From positions 21,905,001 to 21,969,000 of the forward strand of contig OY727099.1 in assembly GCA_963402885.1 (NCBI GenBank): a DNA stretch of 64,000 bases. The letters are read 5' to 3'. Position numbers and translations under genes: made by a program. How positions within the stretch are numbered: position 1 is the stretch's first letter; every line of letters begins with the position of its first letter. Below the pieces are notes generated by a model. That model was not told the origin of the DNA. It saw only the letters and a list, made by a program, of their open reading frames with translations, and ran no database searches. This document shows positions 48,401 to 61,142 of this stretch, piece after piece. The stretch is from Antedon bifida (lineage: Eukaryota; Echinodermata; Crinoidea; Comatulida; Antedonidae).

Positions 48401-51400
48401 TAAACAGCGGATGCTGACAATCAAGGGGCCCTCTTGATGAGTGTGACAATGGCTGATAATCTTTAGCTTTATTGGTAGTTGATTTTGGGTCAGTAGGCCC
48501 AAATCTATTTTGGTGCAAGATTGTTGTTGATGCACCATTAATTTCATTTTTCTAGGCCAGAGCCAGAGCGAATTTAAAGCCTAGGTATAGTCTACACTAA
48601 CCGGGACTAAAAACTACCGAGATAACCTATACATTATCTTACCAACAAGTAATCATTTTCGCAAGGCATTTGCAATTCGACATCAAAGAAATGAAAGTCG
48701 ATGAATATCCGTTCGTCCGGTCTGCCGCTTATAAAGTAGCGACACAGCACGTTGTTACGGTACTCTTGGCGGTTCTCCGCGATATTCGGTGAAGCAAAAT
48801 TACCGCTTGGTTCAAAGTAACTTTGGTTACAATCTGAAAATAAATTGACTTTTTTGTTTAATGTGTGTGTGTCTTTTTATATGTGTAATATGATATGATG
48901 ATATGTAGTGTACATAGGCCTAAAGCAAATTTCTGATATTTTATATTGGACAATAAAATTCATTTCTAATAGGAAATTTAGATTTTGCGACGACTTACGA
49001 CCTATGACGTCATTTTGTATTCTGATTATTGTAACTGCTGCGAGTAGCTTTACGTCAGGGTATAAGTAAATGGTCAGATGATTGCCCTACTCTGACTTAA
49101 TTTGTACTTCATACTTCAAGTACATTGAGGATACTTGAGAAAAAAAAGTATTTGTCGGGTACAATAATTTAAATTGTATGTAACTTACTTTCAGCCTCTA
49201 GGCCTAGTGGTCTTTCCACAAATGTATTTTTAGCGTACATATAATTTGTACTTCATACTAAGTACATTGAGAATACTAAAAACTCTCGGGTGGACAAATA
49301 TAAAATAATTTAAATGGTATATAGCTTACATTCGGCCTCTATTGGTCTCTCCACAAACGTATACTCCGCGCGATAACCAATCCGGTTGACGGTGTCGTCT
49401 GTGCGTATCTTTAGAATAAGGGAATTTCCCTCAGATGTCCACGAGAAGGGGTCAAGACGCCCACAAATAGTTTCATTTTTACCAGTAGTTGTATCCAGTA
49501 TCTGTAAAAATAATTGTGTGTTGCAACATATTTATATGAATTATTTATGTAAGCCAGTAGGTCTATTTTGTAAGTAAAGATAGAAAATACAAATAGTTAT
49601 AGACTGATTTATAATATTGCTAAAATGATATAAAAGAAATTGGCACATATGGCGTGTCATACGTAAACGTGAGGAATGCAGTACTTATAGAGACTTATGA
49701 AGCAACGTGCCTAGTGCTAGCCTAGTAAATGTTTTCTAGACTATGTTTAATTCATGCTTACAAAGAGTATATCATGGCACAGGTCACCGTTTGGTTCCTC
49801 AAGCCAAAACACATTAAACACAACTTGTATGCGCAGATCTTTACTAGTGTGAAGCAGTATATCGCATTCCATGTTACTCGGGTAAAATTCTGGATAATTC
49901 GTTGATTCAAATTCAGAATCGGATTCAAATAACATTTTGTTGCATTCTAAAAGAAAGAATATTATTGATTAAAATGAAACTGCTATAGTTGTGATCTTCA
50001 CCAAGCCAGACAATAGCAATTTCAATTTTCTACTCATCTGAATGAGGTCATGCCATGGAATGCAAGAGCATAAATTCAACTTCCATCATATCTTACCAGA
50101 CTCTGGTGCTTTTGGTAAAGAGTAGAAGCCTCCGTAGAAATGGACATTTTGAAATCTGTGAAAATCTATAACTACTTCGTTACTATCAGCAACCCATGAC
50201 TGTTTTCGGGAGATTTCACAATAGTTATCACTTCGCGATGAAGAAGAATCACTTATCTGTCAAAACATTTTTATTAAAACATAATTAATTATTGAATTAA
50301 AATTACAAAACAGTCAATCTAAATTGTAACAGTTTCTATTGGTTGCTATCAACTTGGGTCAAAGTGCATGGTTAGTTTTAGACTCGTTATAGAAACATTT
50401 TAATTTTTACATTAATTATTGCATACAGTACTTGGTGAAATGAAAGGGTCATGACAATTATAGTGCTGCGGAGGAGATTCGACAGGGGAGTGAGTCTTGA
50501 GGTCGTCAAACGAGTTGTAATGATCTTAAGCTCTGTCTACACATTAACATTTATTTGACAAAAAAAGTGTGATGTGCCCATATATTGAACATGATATCAC
50601 TACCATACCAAAGTAAAAAATGATCGCATTTAAAATAACTTACGGTTAGTGGATATATCTCGCATCTTTCATGTGGAACAACGAACACTGCAATTATGAC
50701 TACAACTCTCCTGTTTGGCACGGTATAAATGATCAATTTAACGGGAATTGGAAAAATATCTACTTCTGAAAACATGTGGACCAAGTACGGCGGCTCGTCA
50801 GTTGCAACTAAAAGAAAAATAATTTTGAAATTGAAAAAAACAATTATTATATCAGAAATACATTATCTTTTTCTACAGAATTTAAGTTTATATCGTGCAT
50901 ATAGACCATAAAACTGTTTAGGCGGTTGTTATTTTTTCACTCCTGTAATGATTGTCCTAGGCCCAATATTTGGCAATTCTTGTAGGCCCAATTTGAAAAC
51001 CTTCAAACCAGTAGAAAACACGTATTCACGTACTTGTTTCAGCTACCCTTGGTGTAAGTGTCCATCTGGCTAGAAATTTCGGCAGTCTGTCTTTTCGAGC
51101 AAACAACCCTATGTGAAGTTCATTAGTCTCCGCTGTCCAGGAAAACGTGTGAGCGATTTGGCAGTATTCGTTTGTTCTGGCTGTGGCTATATCTGTAATC
51201 TGTAATTAATAAATTTGAGAAATTTAGATAGAATTCGGTTTGGAAAATGAAGATTGTAGAACTTGACTTAAATCTGGTGGACATGTGATTGACTTGTGAT
51301 ATTTTCTGAATTTAAAAATACAGCTTACCACAATTCCACTGTCTGAGCAGTTTGTAACTTCTTCGAATTCTTCTATCGTCAATTGTATACTATAGTCTGG

Positions 51401-54400
51401 GTCGGCGTGAAGGTAGAACTGACAGTACGCATGCTCAGGATCTTTAACAACAAAGTCTCCGGGAACTTGGATTGGTACCGTTGGATCAAACAGTTGAACG
51501 TAACACTCTAGGATTAACAATTAAAAGCAAATTATTAGGTTATATTTCGAGGTGTGTGAACAATTGTATATGTAACGAAATAACAATAATAAATGTCAAG
51601 CCAAACTATTTGATAATTTTAGTTTAAAAGAATAGAAACAAAGAATTTATATGGATATACTGCAATGTACTCTTTCACAAATTTTTAGGAGTAAAATTTA
51701 GTCACTCTTTTGGCGAGTGACTTTCACTCACTAAAAATACTGGCCATACTCTCTATTTTTAGTTTAGGAAGAGGTAAATTGCTTTCAGTCTATTCAAATA
51801 AAACCTATGGTTTGATGACGGTCGGTCAGCCATATTTATAGGGCAAGAAATCTTGAATTACCGTCAATTAGTGATCGTTGTATACGCTCGTATGTTGCTT
51901 TGACGCCTTTATGGCCATCTTTGTTTTCAGAAAGATTGATCTCCACTAAGACTTCATTTGAATCAGAAGTCCAGGAGAATAGCGGATACGAACCACAGAT
52001 CTTCGTCATTCTATCCGTACCCATATCAATAACCTAAAACATGCAGAATTATGAAACATCGTGTTATGTGCAATTCGACTAAAGTAACGTGGTCTCCAAC
52101 TAAAGAAACATGTTATGCCATTCAAAATTATACAGACAAAACAAATCTAAAAAAAGTATGGATTTGATTTGTAATGCAAAATAATGAAACATGCAAAATT
52201 ACGAAAAATCGTGTTATGTGCATTTCGAATAAAGTAATAAATTCAAAATTATAAGGCAAAACAAATATCCGAAAAGTATGGATTTGATTCTTGATCAACA
52301 AAGCTAACCTCCAAAATGTTTGGATTATACTTGGAAACAAAACTATACTCGAAAATGTTTTGAGTAGATTGAACAAACTATACTCCAAACGTTTTAGATT
52401 TGACCAAAGTAGGCCTATACTCCAAAGAGTTTGGTTTTGAGTGGACAAAACTGTTTTTCTAAAGAATTCCTAAGCATTTTTACCATGATCACAAGTATAG
52501 CAGGACCGAACCTACAACGTTTTATTATATAACACTTAAAAATTACCTTTACAAAATCGTTGCAGTCTTCTTGAGCCAAATCAAATACTTCAAATCTCAG
52601 ATTGAGCAAACTTCCGGGTTTAGTGGAGATTATATGTTGACACTTGCCCTTTCCGGAATACGGTTGAGGAAAATTGGGAGTTGTGATCGTGCCACTTATA
52701 TCCAGGTAAATGTTATCGCATCCTTTAAAAAGCACATGGAGTTATTACTTATAATGTTACTATTACTTATTTACGCTTGGTAGGAAATCAATGTATTTAG
52801 TACCTATTCTCTGCGGAAGTAATGAAATAGTAGGAAAATAATTTAAACCATAATTGAAGTTAAATTATCAGCTTAAGCAGACTCTCATTGCGGTAAGTAA
52901 AACACTTTTTAATTCAGAGAATTTTCTTTTCCAAGTGAACAATAAAAGATAGATAAGATTAGAATGTTTCGTTAGGAAGTTGACACTTCAGTTTAGTGTT
53001 TGTGTATGTATTTTACTTTTTTGCTTCTGTTTGTTCTTTCTGTCCAATACTTTATAACTGTTAAACTTCAATCTAGGCCTATGATTTTAAATTGCAATAA
53101 AAATGATTTGTATTCGTATTCATACTCGGCAATTCTTCGTGTTGTATCGTAATTTGTTTTTCACATGGACACTACTTAGGAATATTATGAGGATGATGCT
53201 ATAAAAAATATTTAGTTTTTATGATTGACAGTCAATCAACAAAGTAATATGTTTTACCTTCTATCTTGGGTAAAGACCTGTAACGTGCCCTGAATATACT
53301 GTACGTCGGATATTTGTTTATTCGGAACGTAATACTCATCAGGTTTGAATCTGAACTTAAACTGAAAATGTCGAATTCTCCACAATACACATGCGTGCGA
53401 CCGCTTGTCAGATCTTTAAACTTAAATTGAAAACAATAATTATTAGAGCATAGTAACTTATGTGTAATAAATCAAGTTCAGATTTATTAATAAATCACAA
53501 AATAGGTGGATGTTAAGGAGAAACTAACTACAAGTGGTCCCTTTACACGTTACCTTACCGTATACATGTTGAACATTGCAATTACTGTGTAATGAGATGT
53601 GTCCAAAAGTAATTAGGCTTTAACCATCTGTATCCAACCGTTGCTATTACATCGACCTTACATCGATTCTACCCGATACACGAGCGGTAATACTGTTTAA
53701 TGTCGCTAGACATGTTATTCATTTAAAGCTCTTTCTTCACTATCACACTAGTTTAACACAAAAAAACCGTGATCTGCCCAAATATGGTAGTGATACGACA
53801 TCACCATGTCCATATATGGGCACTTCACATTCTTTGCCACATAAAGTTTGATAGTGTAGACAGAGCTTAAGACATTCATATTTAATACCACTGTGAATTC
53901 CCATCATGAACTCTAATTGGACCTCCAGAACAGAGATTGTTTAAATTATTGCCTTATTAGTAGGCCTACCTCTACAAACTCATCTTTGCAGTGCAGTTGT
54001 GGCTTATTCTCTTTCTGCTTGTTTCCGATCAGGAAATCGGTGACGTTGAATACTATCCTATGCTCCGGATGCACTTGTACTAGAATAGTACAGTTCTTAT
54101 TGATTATGTCATCCCTGTTGTGCTCTAGTGATGATAGTACTCCTTGTGGGCTTGAGAAGAACTGGTTGAATGCTAAAAGTTTAAAACCGAATAATTATTC
54201 ATTGTAAACATGATGGTATAAATGAAGCGCTCAATTATATCAATCCACAAAAATAAATTAGCTAACGCAAGGGGCTAATACAACTTATATAAACTGTGTT
54301 TGCAGTGTCGCTACACCGACGTCACAGGGTCCTACAAAATTCCACCGTAGATCAACCTTTCCTAACTCGGGAAATGGATTCATCATAAACATAGCACAAA

Positions 54401-57400
54401 TTCATTGTAAAGATGGACTAATTATTCCTACAAAACAAAGTCCCAAAAGAAATACCGGGATATTTCATAAAAGCGTGACCCAACCATAGAGGGCACTATA
54501 TTGTTTTAATAATCCAAACATATAGGACAATATATACTTTAAAAACTCTTCGGCATCAACTTAGTAAAATGAAAGACTTAGGAGCCTCTATCCCGAAAAA
54601 TATATATTAATTTAATACCAATTTAAATATTCTAAATATAAACATACCTGACACTGGAGGGCGCGGTACGACTCGGTAACTTGCTCTTACAGTTGCTTTG
54701 ATCAACTTTTTATGTTTGAGTGCAAGATTGATTTCGTTGGATTCACTCATCCATGAAAACTCCCATAGAGTTGAGCAAAACAGGTCAGTTCGTTTCGTTG
54801 TTCTATCTTCAATCTTTTTAATAAAAAAGGAAATTATTCCACGGATTTAGTTGGTGGATCGGACAGTTTAAGTACTGTAGGCCCATGGTTTTAATGACTT
54901 CAAAATCGCAGGCCGCAATGAAGGAATTAGTCATCCGTGATCAGGCCCAGGTTAGGTGGACGTTCAGGCCCAGCTTTGATGGACGTTCAGGTTTCAGAAG
55001 CAGCGTTGTACGGGCAATGAAACGCATCACTTAGGCCTACCTTTAAGGAATGAGAAGAGCAATCGTATTCGCCATCCATTCTGAACTCTTTGAATTTCAC
55101 AATAATCACGTTGGTAGGATCTGTTCGAATTGTGACGTCACAATCACTAGTTGCTGTTTGGAAGTCTGCCGGCCAGTTTATTTCTCCAGTGTCCAACGTC
55201 AGTACACGTTCGCATCCTATATGTGAAATTATAATGCAATACACAATAAGAACAATTTTCGCAACTTGACTACAAGGCTATCTTGTCTAAAAGTCGTTTT
55301 GCGCGTGTACACAAGAACAATGAAACGCCAAAGAACACAAGCCACCGATGTCATTTTTCAGTATATGCGGAAAAATATAAACACCACTGCGCAGCGTCGA
55401 AAGAGTCAGAAAGTACCACGCTCAGAAGCATTGACAAAATTGATAAGGACTCTGGTGATCATTAGGGACTCTTTCGTCTTTAGTCTGCAGTGTCGAAGAC
55501 GAATGAAACCAATTCTCTAGCATGGCCTAACTAATCATTGGACCTCGAGATCATCGCAAGTCGACAGCTCTGGAAAATTGTACGCGTTTTAAAAATCGTC
55601 ACAATCGAGAAATCCTCAAGATGCTTACCCACGGTTGACCTAGGTAGCGCCTCATAGTCTGCAGTGAAAGCAACGGAAGTGATGACGTTTTCATCGTGGA
55701 TGAGGATAGCAATCTCATTCCTTGCACTTGTCCACGTAAACGGATCCAAATGTCCAGTATAACGGGAACGATGTTCGTTGCCCGATACGGTAATGTCACG
55801 TACCTAACAAGAGATCAAATTAAGTTTCTAATTACAGGAATAGGGCGAAGCGAACCTTCTGAAAAATAATTTCGTCAAAATACATGTATTATGATGGGGC
55901 TCGACATGTCATAATTCCATCCAAAAGCTTTTTATCTTCGGATTCCCATTGAAGGCAATTATTTTTATAAGTGCGTTTATAATATTATGTAGTACAGTAT
56001 AAAGTAAATATATTTTAAACCTACCTCAACATAGTCTAGATCCGAATTTAAATTTGAAACCTTAAAGTCGACGAAGTGAAGCAGAATCTTCTCTTGTGGA
56101 TCAACGTGGATGACGATGAGACAATCGGATCCTTTGAACGGCGGCCAATCAGGATTCACCGGAAGTTGAATACGACCAGACTTCGCGCGCAATACTGCAT
56201 TACAATCTAGGTAATGAAAAACAACAAAGTTAGCTTGCAAGATTTAGCCTTATTCATAAATTGACGGAATAGGAACATTGTTTTAGAGGAATACTTACCT
56301 GCATTTTCCGGCGTACGAACCGGACGAGGCAGCACCGAACTCTCCGCCTTGAAGCCCGTTAATTCAATCCAAGAACTGCTTTGAAAGTGTACTTTCACCT
56401 CATTTGCATCCGATGTCCAACTAAAAGGATTGAGAGTTCCACAATATCTTGCAGACGTATTGGATGCTAAAGTTGTTAACTGTGAGAAAAGCGTGAAAAA
56501 TGTCATTAGATACTTCGGTTCATTTTGTCGTTTGGCCTAAACCATACCGGTTTGGGAATTCGGTTCGTTCGGTTGTACTCGTTAGCGTTCGGTAAAAACC
56601 CGAGTGCACCGGATAACCTACCTCTAAATAATCACTGTCACAATCACCTCCCTCAAGTTGGAAATCACTGAAGTCTAGCGTGATGTAATGCCCTGGAAGC
56701 TGACGTAGAATAATCATCTCGCAATTGGAGTCGGAAGGATAGGGCAATTGGTAATTGAATGACGTTAGAACAAACGGGTTCGTTGTCGTTATTGACATAC
56801 AATCTGAAATGGAAACAAAGAATGAAGCCTAAATTCTTAGTATAACATATTCCATATGGTGCCTATTTCATGGAAGGTTAGCTTAAGGATTAACTCGGAC
56901 AGCGTCGTACGACGAGGCCCGATGAATCGTCTCGTCGGAAGAAATGTTCTCCCCTCCCGAAATGTTCTCCCGACGACCTAAAAACTACGTCCGACGATAT
57001 CACAAGACGACTCGTCTCGTCGGGATTCAATTCAAAAAGCACCGACGAGTCAAGACGTTTCGTCGGGCCTCGTCGTACGATGCTGTCTTAGTTGGCCTTT
57101 AATGGTTAGGTTAGAGTTTATATATCGACTGGAACAAATGCTTGGTTACTACTAGAGACACAACGAAAATACGTAAGGAAAACGTAAGTGATTTGACCAA
57201 TCACAAGCAATAGATTATTTAAACTACCGCTTGTCATTAGTCCACTCGATCTTTAGTGCAAGTTTATTAAGCTTTGGTTAACTTTTACCAGGATTAGGTT
57301 GTCTTGGGAGAGCCATTGCAGTTGCTTTGAAACCAGTGTAGTCAAAGATATCATTCGTTTTGCAAGTTAGGACAACTTCATTGGTATCGGAGGTCCAGGT

Positions 57401-60400
57401 GAAGTTGTGGTAACTGTCACAGAGACGATACAGTCTATTGGTGCTTACGTCACGAATCTGAAACAAAACAAAAGCATACTAGAACATTTTAGCTCAAGAA
57501 TTTCATAGTAAAGATTGGAATTATACAAGGTCCACTCCATTCCATTAACTAGGTTAATTCTGACCACATTCATAAGTCAAGTTGCAATGTTTTGACACAT
57601 ATTCTTTCAATATTCTATATATCATACTGTACCTCAACAAAGTCGTGTACGCAGACCTTCTTTCCAGAAACTAGTAATGGCGGTTCAAACACGAAATCCG
57701 TAAAATTGAGGAAAATCACGTTGTCAGGAGATGTCCGTAAGATAATCTGGCAGTCCAAGTTGCTGGGATAAGGTTGAGGGTAGTTTGGAGATGTAAATTC
57801 ATACTTTTGAATGGTTTCTCCTAGCCCAACAATAGACTCACTGCAAGCTGTTAATGTAAATTAAATGTATATTATACATACAGGCTATTTATTTATTATC
57901 TTAATGTAACTACTTTTTTGTGGGCCTCCTATCACAAGTCCCTTGGGGTTTTCTAGAGGTCCCTTCATCTTATTTAAATATATTTTACTCTTTTTAGAGA
58001 TGTCGTGTTGGTCAAGTCATGTTAGTCACGTCCTGTGGGTCACATCATGCATGTTGATCACGTCGTGTTTGGTCACGTCATGCATGTTGGTCAGGTCATG
58101 CATGTTGATCAGGTCATGCATGTTGATCACGTCGTGAATGTTGGTCACGTCGTGCATGTTGGTCACGTCGTGCATGTTGGTCACGTCGTGCATGTTGGTC
58201 ACGTCGTGCATGTTGGTCACGTCGTGCATGTTGGTCACGTCGTGCATGTTGGTCACGTCGTGCATGTTGGTCACGTCGTGCATGTTGGTCACGTCGTGCA
58301 TGTTGGTCACGTCGTGCATGTTGGTCACGTCGTGCATGTTGGTCACGTCGTGCATGTTGGTCACGTCGTGCATGTTGGTCACGTCGTGCATGTTGGTCAC
58401 GTCGTGCATGTTGGTCACGTCGTGAATGTTGGTCACGTCGTGAATGTTGGTCACGTCGTGAATGTTGGTCACATCGTGAATGTTGGTCACATCGTGCATG
58501 TTAGTCACGTCGTGTTGGTTATTCGTCACGTCACTTGAAACAAATGTAATTATATATTAATATAGAGATGTACGATTGACTACAGCTTCTGCACATGTAC
58601 GTACAATGTGGCCGTTCTAGAGTGTTGTATTGCATGTACATTTGTAGATTGTGACGACTGTCGACGGTATATTCAACCAAAACCTGATTGCTGTCAGACG
58701 TCGAAGATACGAATGTGTGCTCGCCACATAGTTGCTCTCGACGGTGAGTCAATAAATCGGTTATCTATGAAAGCAAAATAAAATTAGCATAAGTGGATAA
58801 TTAAGCCTTTTTTAGTGTAAACGAGCAGTCTGCGTGCAACTATTGATTGTTTAAAAAAATAAGGACCTTTAACTAAGACAGATTAAGCCCGTGTGAACAC
58901 ACTTATCATACAGTTTGTAAGTAAGAAGCACAACTCATTTATCGGAAAATATCTCAATGTTTATTTCCGAATAAACGACAGTATGGCGCACCATAGCTTT
59001 GTGCGCCATAAAGAACAGAATTCGTCGTTTTCCACACAGTTGGCATCGAACCAATCTGAAACCATGTAAGTATTTTAGTGGTAACTTTTTCAAAGGTTAC
59101 AGTGTACTCACAACAAGAGGTTTTGTACAGTCTTCAACCAACAAACGTTTTACCATCACAGAAATTCGTTTGTTTGGTTGAGTGGTGAAAAACAGTTCAC
59201 ACTTGGTTGTTGTTGATGGCCTAAATGATATGGTATCCTGGTACGTTAAATAACCTGAAGTGGTAATGTTGAAACTACCAACGTCTGCCGTGAAGACTTT
59301 GCTGCAAACTAAAACATACCAGAAGATTATTTGATAATGTAGTGACAACATGTATCTATGGACTTATGTGGGTCCAAGGTGTATCTAAGATTCATTTTAA
59401 CTGCATGAAGAAGTACCGTAGTAGCCCGACGTGTAGAGAACTGATGAAATTTTCTTAGGAAATGCAATGAACTATCATTGTACTAAAGGTTAACGTGATA
59501 ACGTGATATATTGATGCTATTAAAAATACGAACTAGATAACGTACTACATTAAAAAGGCAAACTGGGTTGTGGTCTTTGGAGACTAGAAGTGGACAGTTG
59601 ATAATTGATTACCATTACTTGGTATAAATCGGTTAAAGCAGGTATCTTCTTGATAATGTTAATGGCAGCTCTTGCAAGTTTTATATTGAGCCTCCTCCGT
59701 AACGACTGGAACACGAGGCGAACCTTGTCTTCCCATTACGTAACCGATCAACCGTATTTGACAAGTTATTTACACTCTATTTAGTAATTTTAATCTTACC
59801 GTTCACTGGAGATGGTTTGAATCGTGTATATGTTGCATTGAAACGATTGAATTGCTTCTGCGAAGGCGCCCTCAAGTCAACCAGAAAGTAATTTGAATCG
59901 GAGAGCCAGGTGAACGGATGCTGCGTTCCACACAACCTGCTCGTGCGGCTGGATTTCGCATCAGTTAACTGTAAGAAAACACATTACTATTTTTCGTCAA
60001 ATCTACTTATGTTGATTAGTAATGTTGTGTATGTTACATTGCAATACAAAGCAACGGAAATTATGTCGACGTGAATCGTCCGTCTTGCTGACAACCCCGC
60101 AATGGATCAAGTGAAATTGAAAAGATCTACATTGCGTCGTTTCGGACGAATAGCCAGACAGTTTAAAATCACCTTTTATTAGTGAGATAAGAGGCGTAGT
60201 ATTTGACAAAAATATTATTTGAAAGGCAATACAAAAAAATGTGCATAACAGTGTCAAACACTAGTATACCGCACCTCATTTCACTGCTTAAGAAGAACCT
60301 AGAGAAACTGGCCGAGCGATTTAAAATACTTAGGACTAAATGTTTTGAGCAACTAAACAGTACAACCCACCTCTACGTAGTTGTTATGTGTACATGTTTG

Positions 60401-61054
60401 TCCACCTTCTAGCGTAAAATTGTTGAACGTCAATAACACCCTTTCTCCGTTATCGTCTGTCTTTACACCTACTCTACATTCAGTAAAATCAATTGATTTT
60501 CTAGGCCAGTTTGGAGAGGTTACACATCCCGATTCTCGGTTAAGCTCCCGGTTACAGTCGCGGGGAATGATCACTTGAGCTGGGTTGCCTTGACGTTGTA
60601 AAATAGTTTCTTTTAGACGTCTTGCTTCTTCTGGCAAAAGCTGTCCGGTAAAAACATGAACATCGTTGTAAATGAGGTACATTAGCTATATTAATTTCCA
60701 TTTATCGAAAACAATTTAAACTAATACTTGTAATTATATGATATATGCATATACCGAGACTAATATTCATAACGGCCAGCAGGTACTTATAATATGCTAA
60801 AAATAAAGACATAATTGTACAACACAGGAATTACATTCAACCGCCTACTAAGTTTACATGATATAATTATGGGGATTTTGCTTTGTGCAACTGATGATTG
60901 CATCGATGTATTACTTAAGGCTATCACGTTATCGTAGGCGTACCGAATAACATTTAAGCTCATTTCTTACCGCGGCTTGGGTCAATATTCTCGTGGCAAA
61001 CAAGCACATCAGCAATGATAGTTTCAAACCAAGGGCGTAAATCTCCCTCGCCAT
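45438..61054 (-). CDS. Secreted 15-CUB-domain protein, paralogue 2
   Basis: 31 exons: 61054-60971, 60640-60371, 59968-59800, 59308-59112, 58764-58605, 57847-57633, 57457-57289, 56803-56622, 56479-56299, 56206-56025, 55803-55629, 55216-55041, 54813-54648, 54172-53970, 53420-53258, 52722-52547, 52033-51862, 51507-51329, 51199-51034, 50807-50644, 50256-50097, 49946-49762, 49501-49330, 48833-48643, 48328-48160, 47953-47772, 47479-47311, 47032-46848, 46630-46435, 46088-45898, 45638-45438; 1849 residues. Exon 1 is a signal peptide (LKLSLLMCLFATRILTQA). All 15 CUB domains are split in two. They match paralogue 1 in order, one to one: domain 1 shares TSPNWPRKS and LLTFNNFTLEG, domain 5 SGRIQLP and NPDWPP, domain 15 a common CDS end. 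The C-terminal tail is short (ending IKPYTM), unlike the longer Lys/Pro tail of paralogue 1. Domain 10 lacks the first disulfide. An upstream ATG in another frame is less likely as start because it gives no signal peptide. Extracellular scaffold; ligand unknown. Confidence 0.87.
47133..47176. mobile_element. MITE family A end fragment
   Basis: GCTGCGTTACGTTGCGTTCT through AGTGGGAACCACGCTTTAA, in the intron of CUB domain 13 of the paralogue-2 gene. Confidence 0.6.
47550..47572. repeat. GATA microsatellite
   Basis: (GATA)n run of about five units in the intron of CUB domain 13 of paralogue 2. Confidence 0.9.
49097..49356 (-). repeat. Tandem duplication of an exon end plus intron start
   Basis: The last 35-40 coding bases of the exon 49501-49330, its donor and about 90 bp of intron are repeated once just downstream on the minus strand (about 49235-49097). 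The pseudo-exon end reads CATTTGTGGAAAGACCA, then GAGGCTGAAA|GTAAGT, against CGTTTGTGGAGAGACCA and GAGGCCGAAT|GTAAGC in the true exon. Both intron parts contain CTCAATGTACTT and GTATGAAGTACAAATT. Confidence 0.75.
50528..50612. mobile_element. MITE family B fragment
   Basis: AAGCTCTGTCTACACATTAA, then AAAAAAAGTGTGATGTGCCC and CATATATTG. It is the left half only, 32 bp beyond the donor of the exon 50807-50644. Confidence 0.65.
53724..53870. mobile_element. MITE family B copy flanked by TTAA
   Basis: TTAAAGCTCTTTCTTCACTATC at the left and GATAGTGTAGACAGAGCTTAA at the right, with AAATATGGTAGTGATACGAC and CCATATATGG inside. The TTAA on both sides may be part of the termini or a target duplication. 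Confidence 0.8.
56884..57103. mobile_element. MITE with CGTCGTACGACGAGGCC arms
   Basis: Left arm AGGATTAACTCGGACAGCGT then CGTACGACGAGGCCCGA; right arm TCGGGCCTCGTCGTACGATG then CTGTCTTAGTTGGCCT. TTAA stands just outside both arms, consistent with a TTAA target site. It is in the intron before the second half of CUB domain 3... domain 4 boundary of paralogue 2 (between exons 57289 and 56803). Confidence 0.75.
57140..57250. mobile_element. MITE family A, degraded copy
   Basis: TGCTTGGTTACTACTAGAGAC, GATTTGACCAATCACAAGC and CGCTTGTCATTAGTCCACTC match the family A order, with the right terminus eroded. Confidence 0.55.
58011..58530. repeat. 18-bp minisatellite (about 28 copies)
   Basis: Units of GTTGGTCACGTCGTGCAT; 58138-58425 is almost perfect. 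Because 18 is a multiple of three, all frames stay open and long artefactual open frames appear on both strands (about 167 codons each). It lies in the intron between CUB domains 2 and 3 of paralogue 2. Confidence 0.95.
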
Positions 61055-61115
61055 TCTTCCCTGTCTTCTCTACCATCTGTCGCAGCAACTTGTGAGCGTT
61101 GCAAATTAGCAAATA

Positions 61116-61142
61116 ATTTGCATAGACACCTGATGTTTTATA
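61116..61142 (-). promoter_or_regulatory. Probable core promoter of CUB paralogue 2
   Basis: TATAAAA on the minus strand at 61142-61136, 82 bp before the start codon, in the context GGCGCTATAAAACATC. An ATGCAAAT octamer lies at 61123-61116, inside TATGCAAATTAT, the same context word as in the promoter of paralogue 1. Confidence 0.55.

Noticed and set aside
58026..58538. Open frames of about 167 codons on both strands
   Set aside because: They are produced by an 18-bp tandem repeat, whose length keeps every frame open; low complexity and inside an intron.
61021..61083. Upstream ATG as the start of CUB paralogue 2
   Set aside because: Its frame gives no signal peptide and enters exon 2 out of the CUB frame; the ATG at 61054 gives a clear signal peptide and correct phase.
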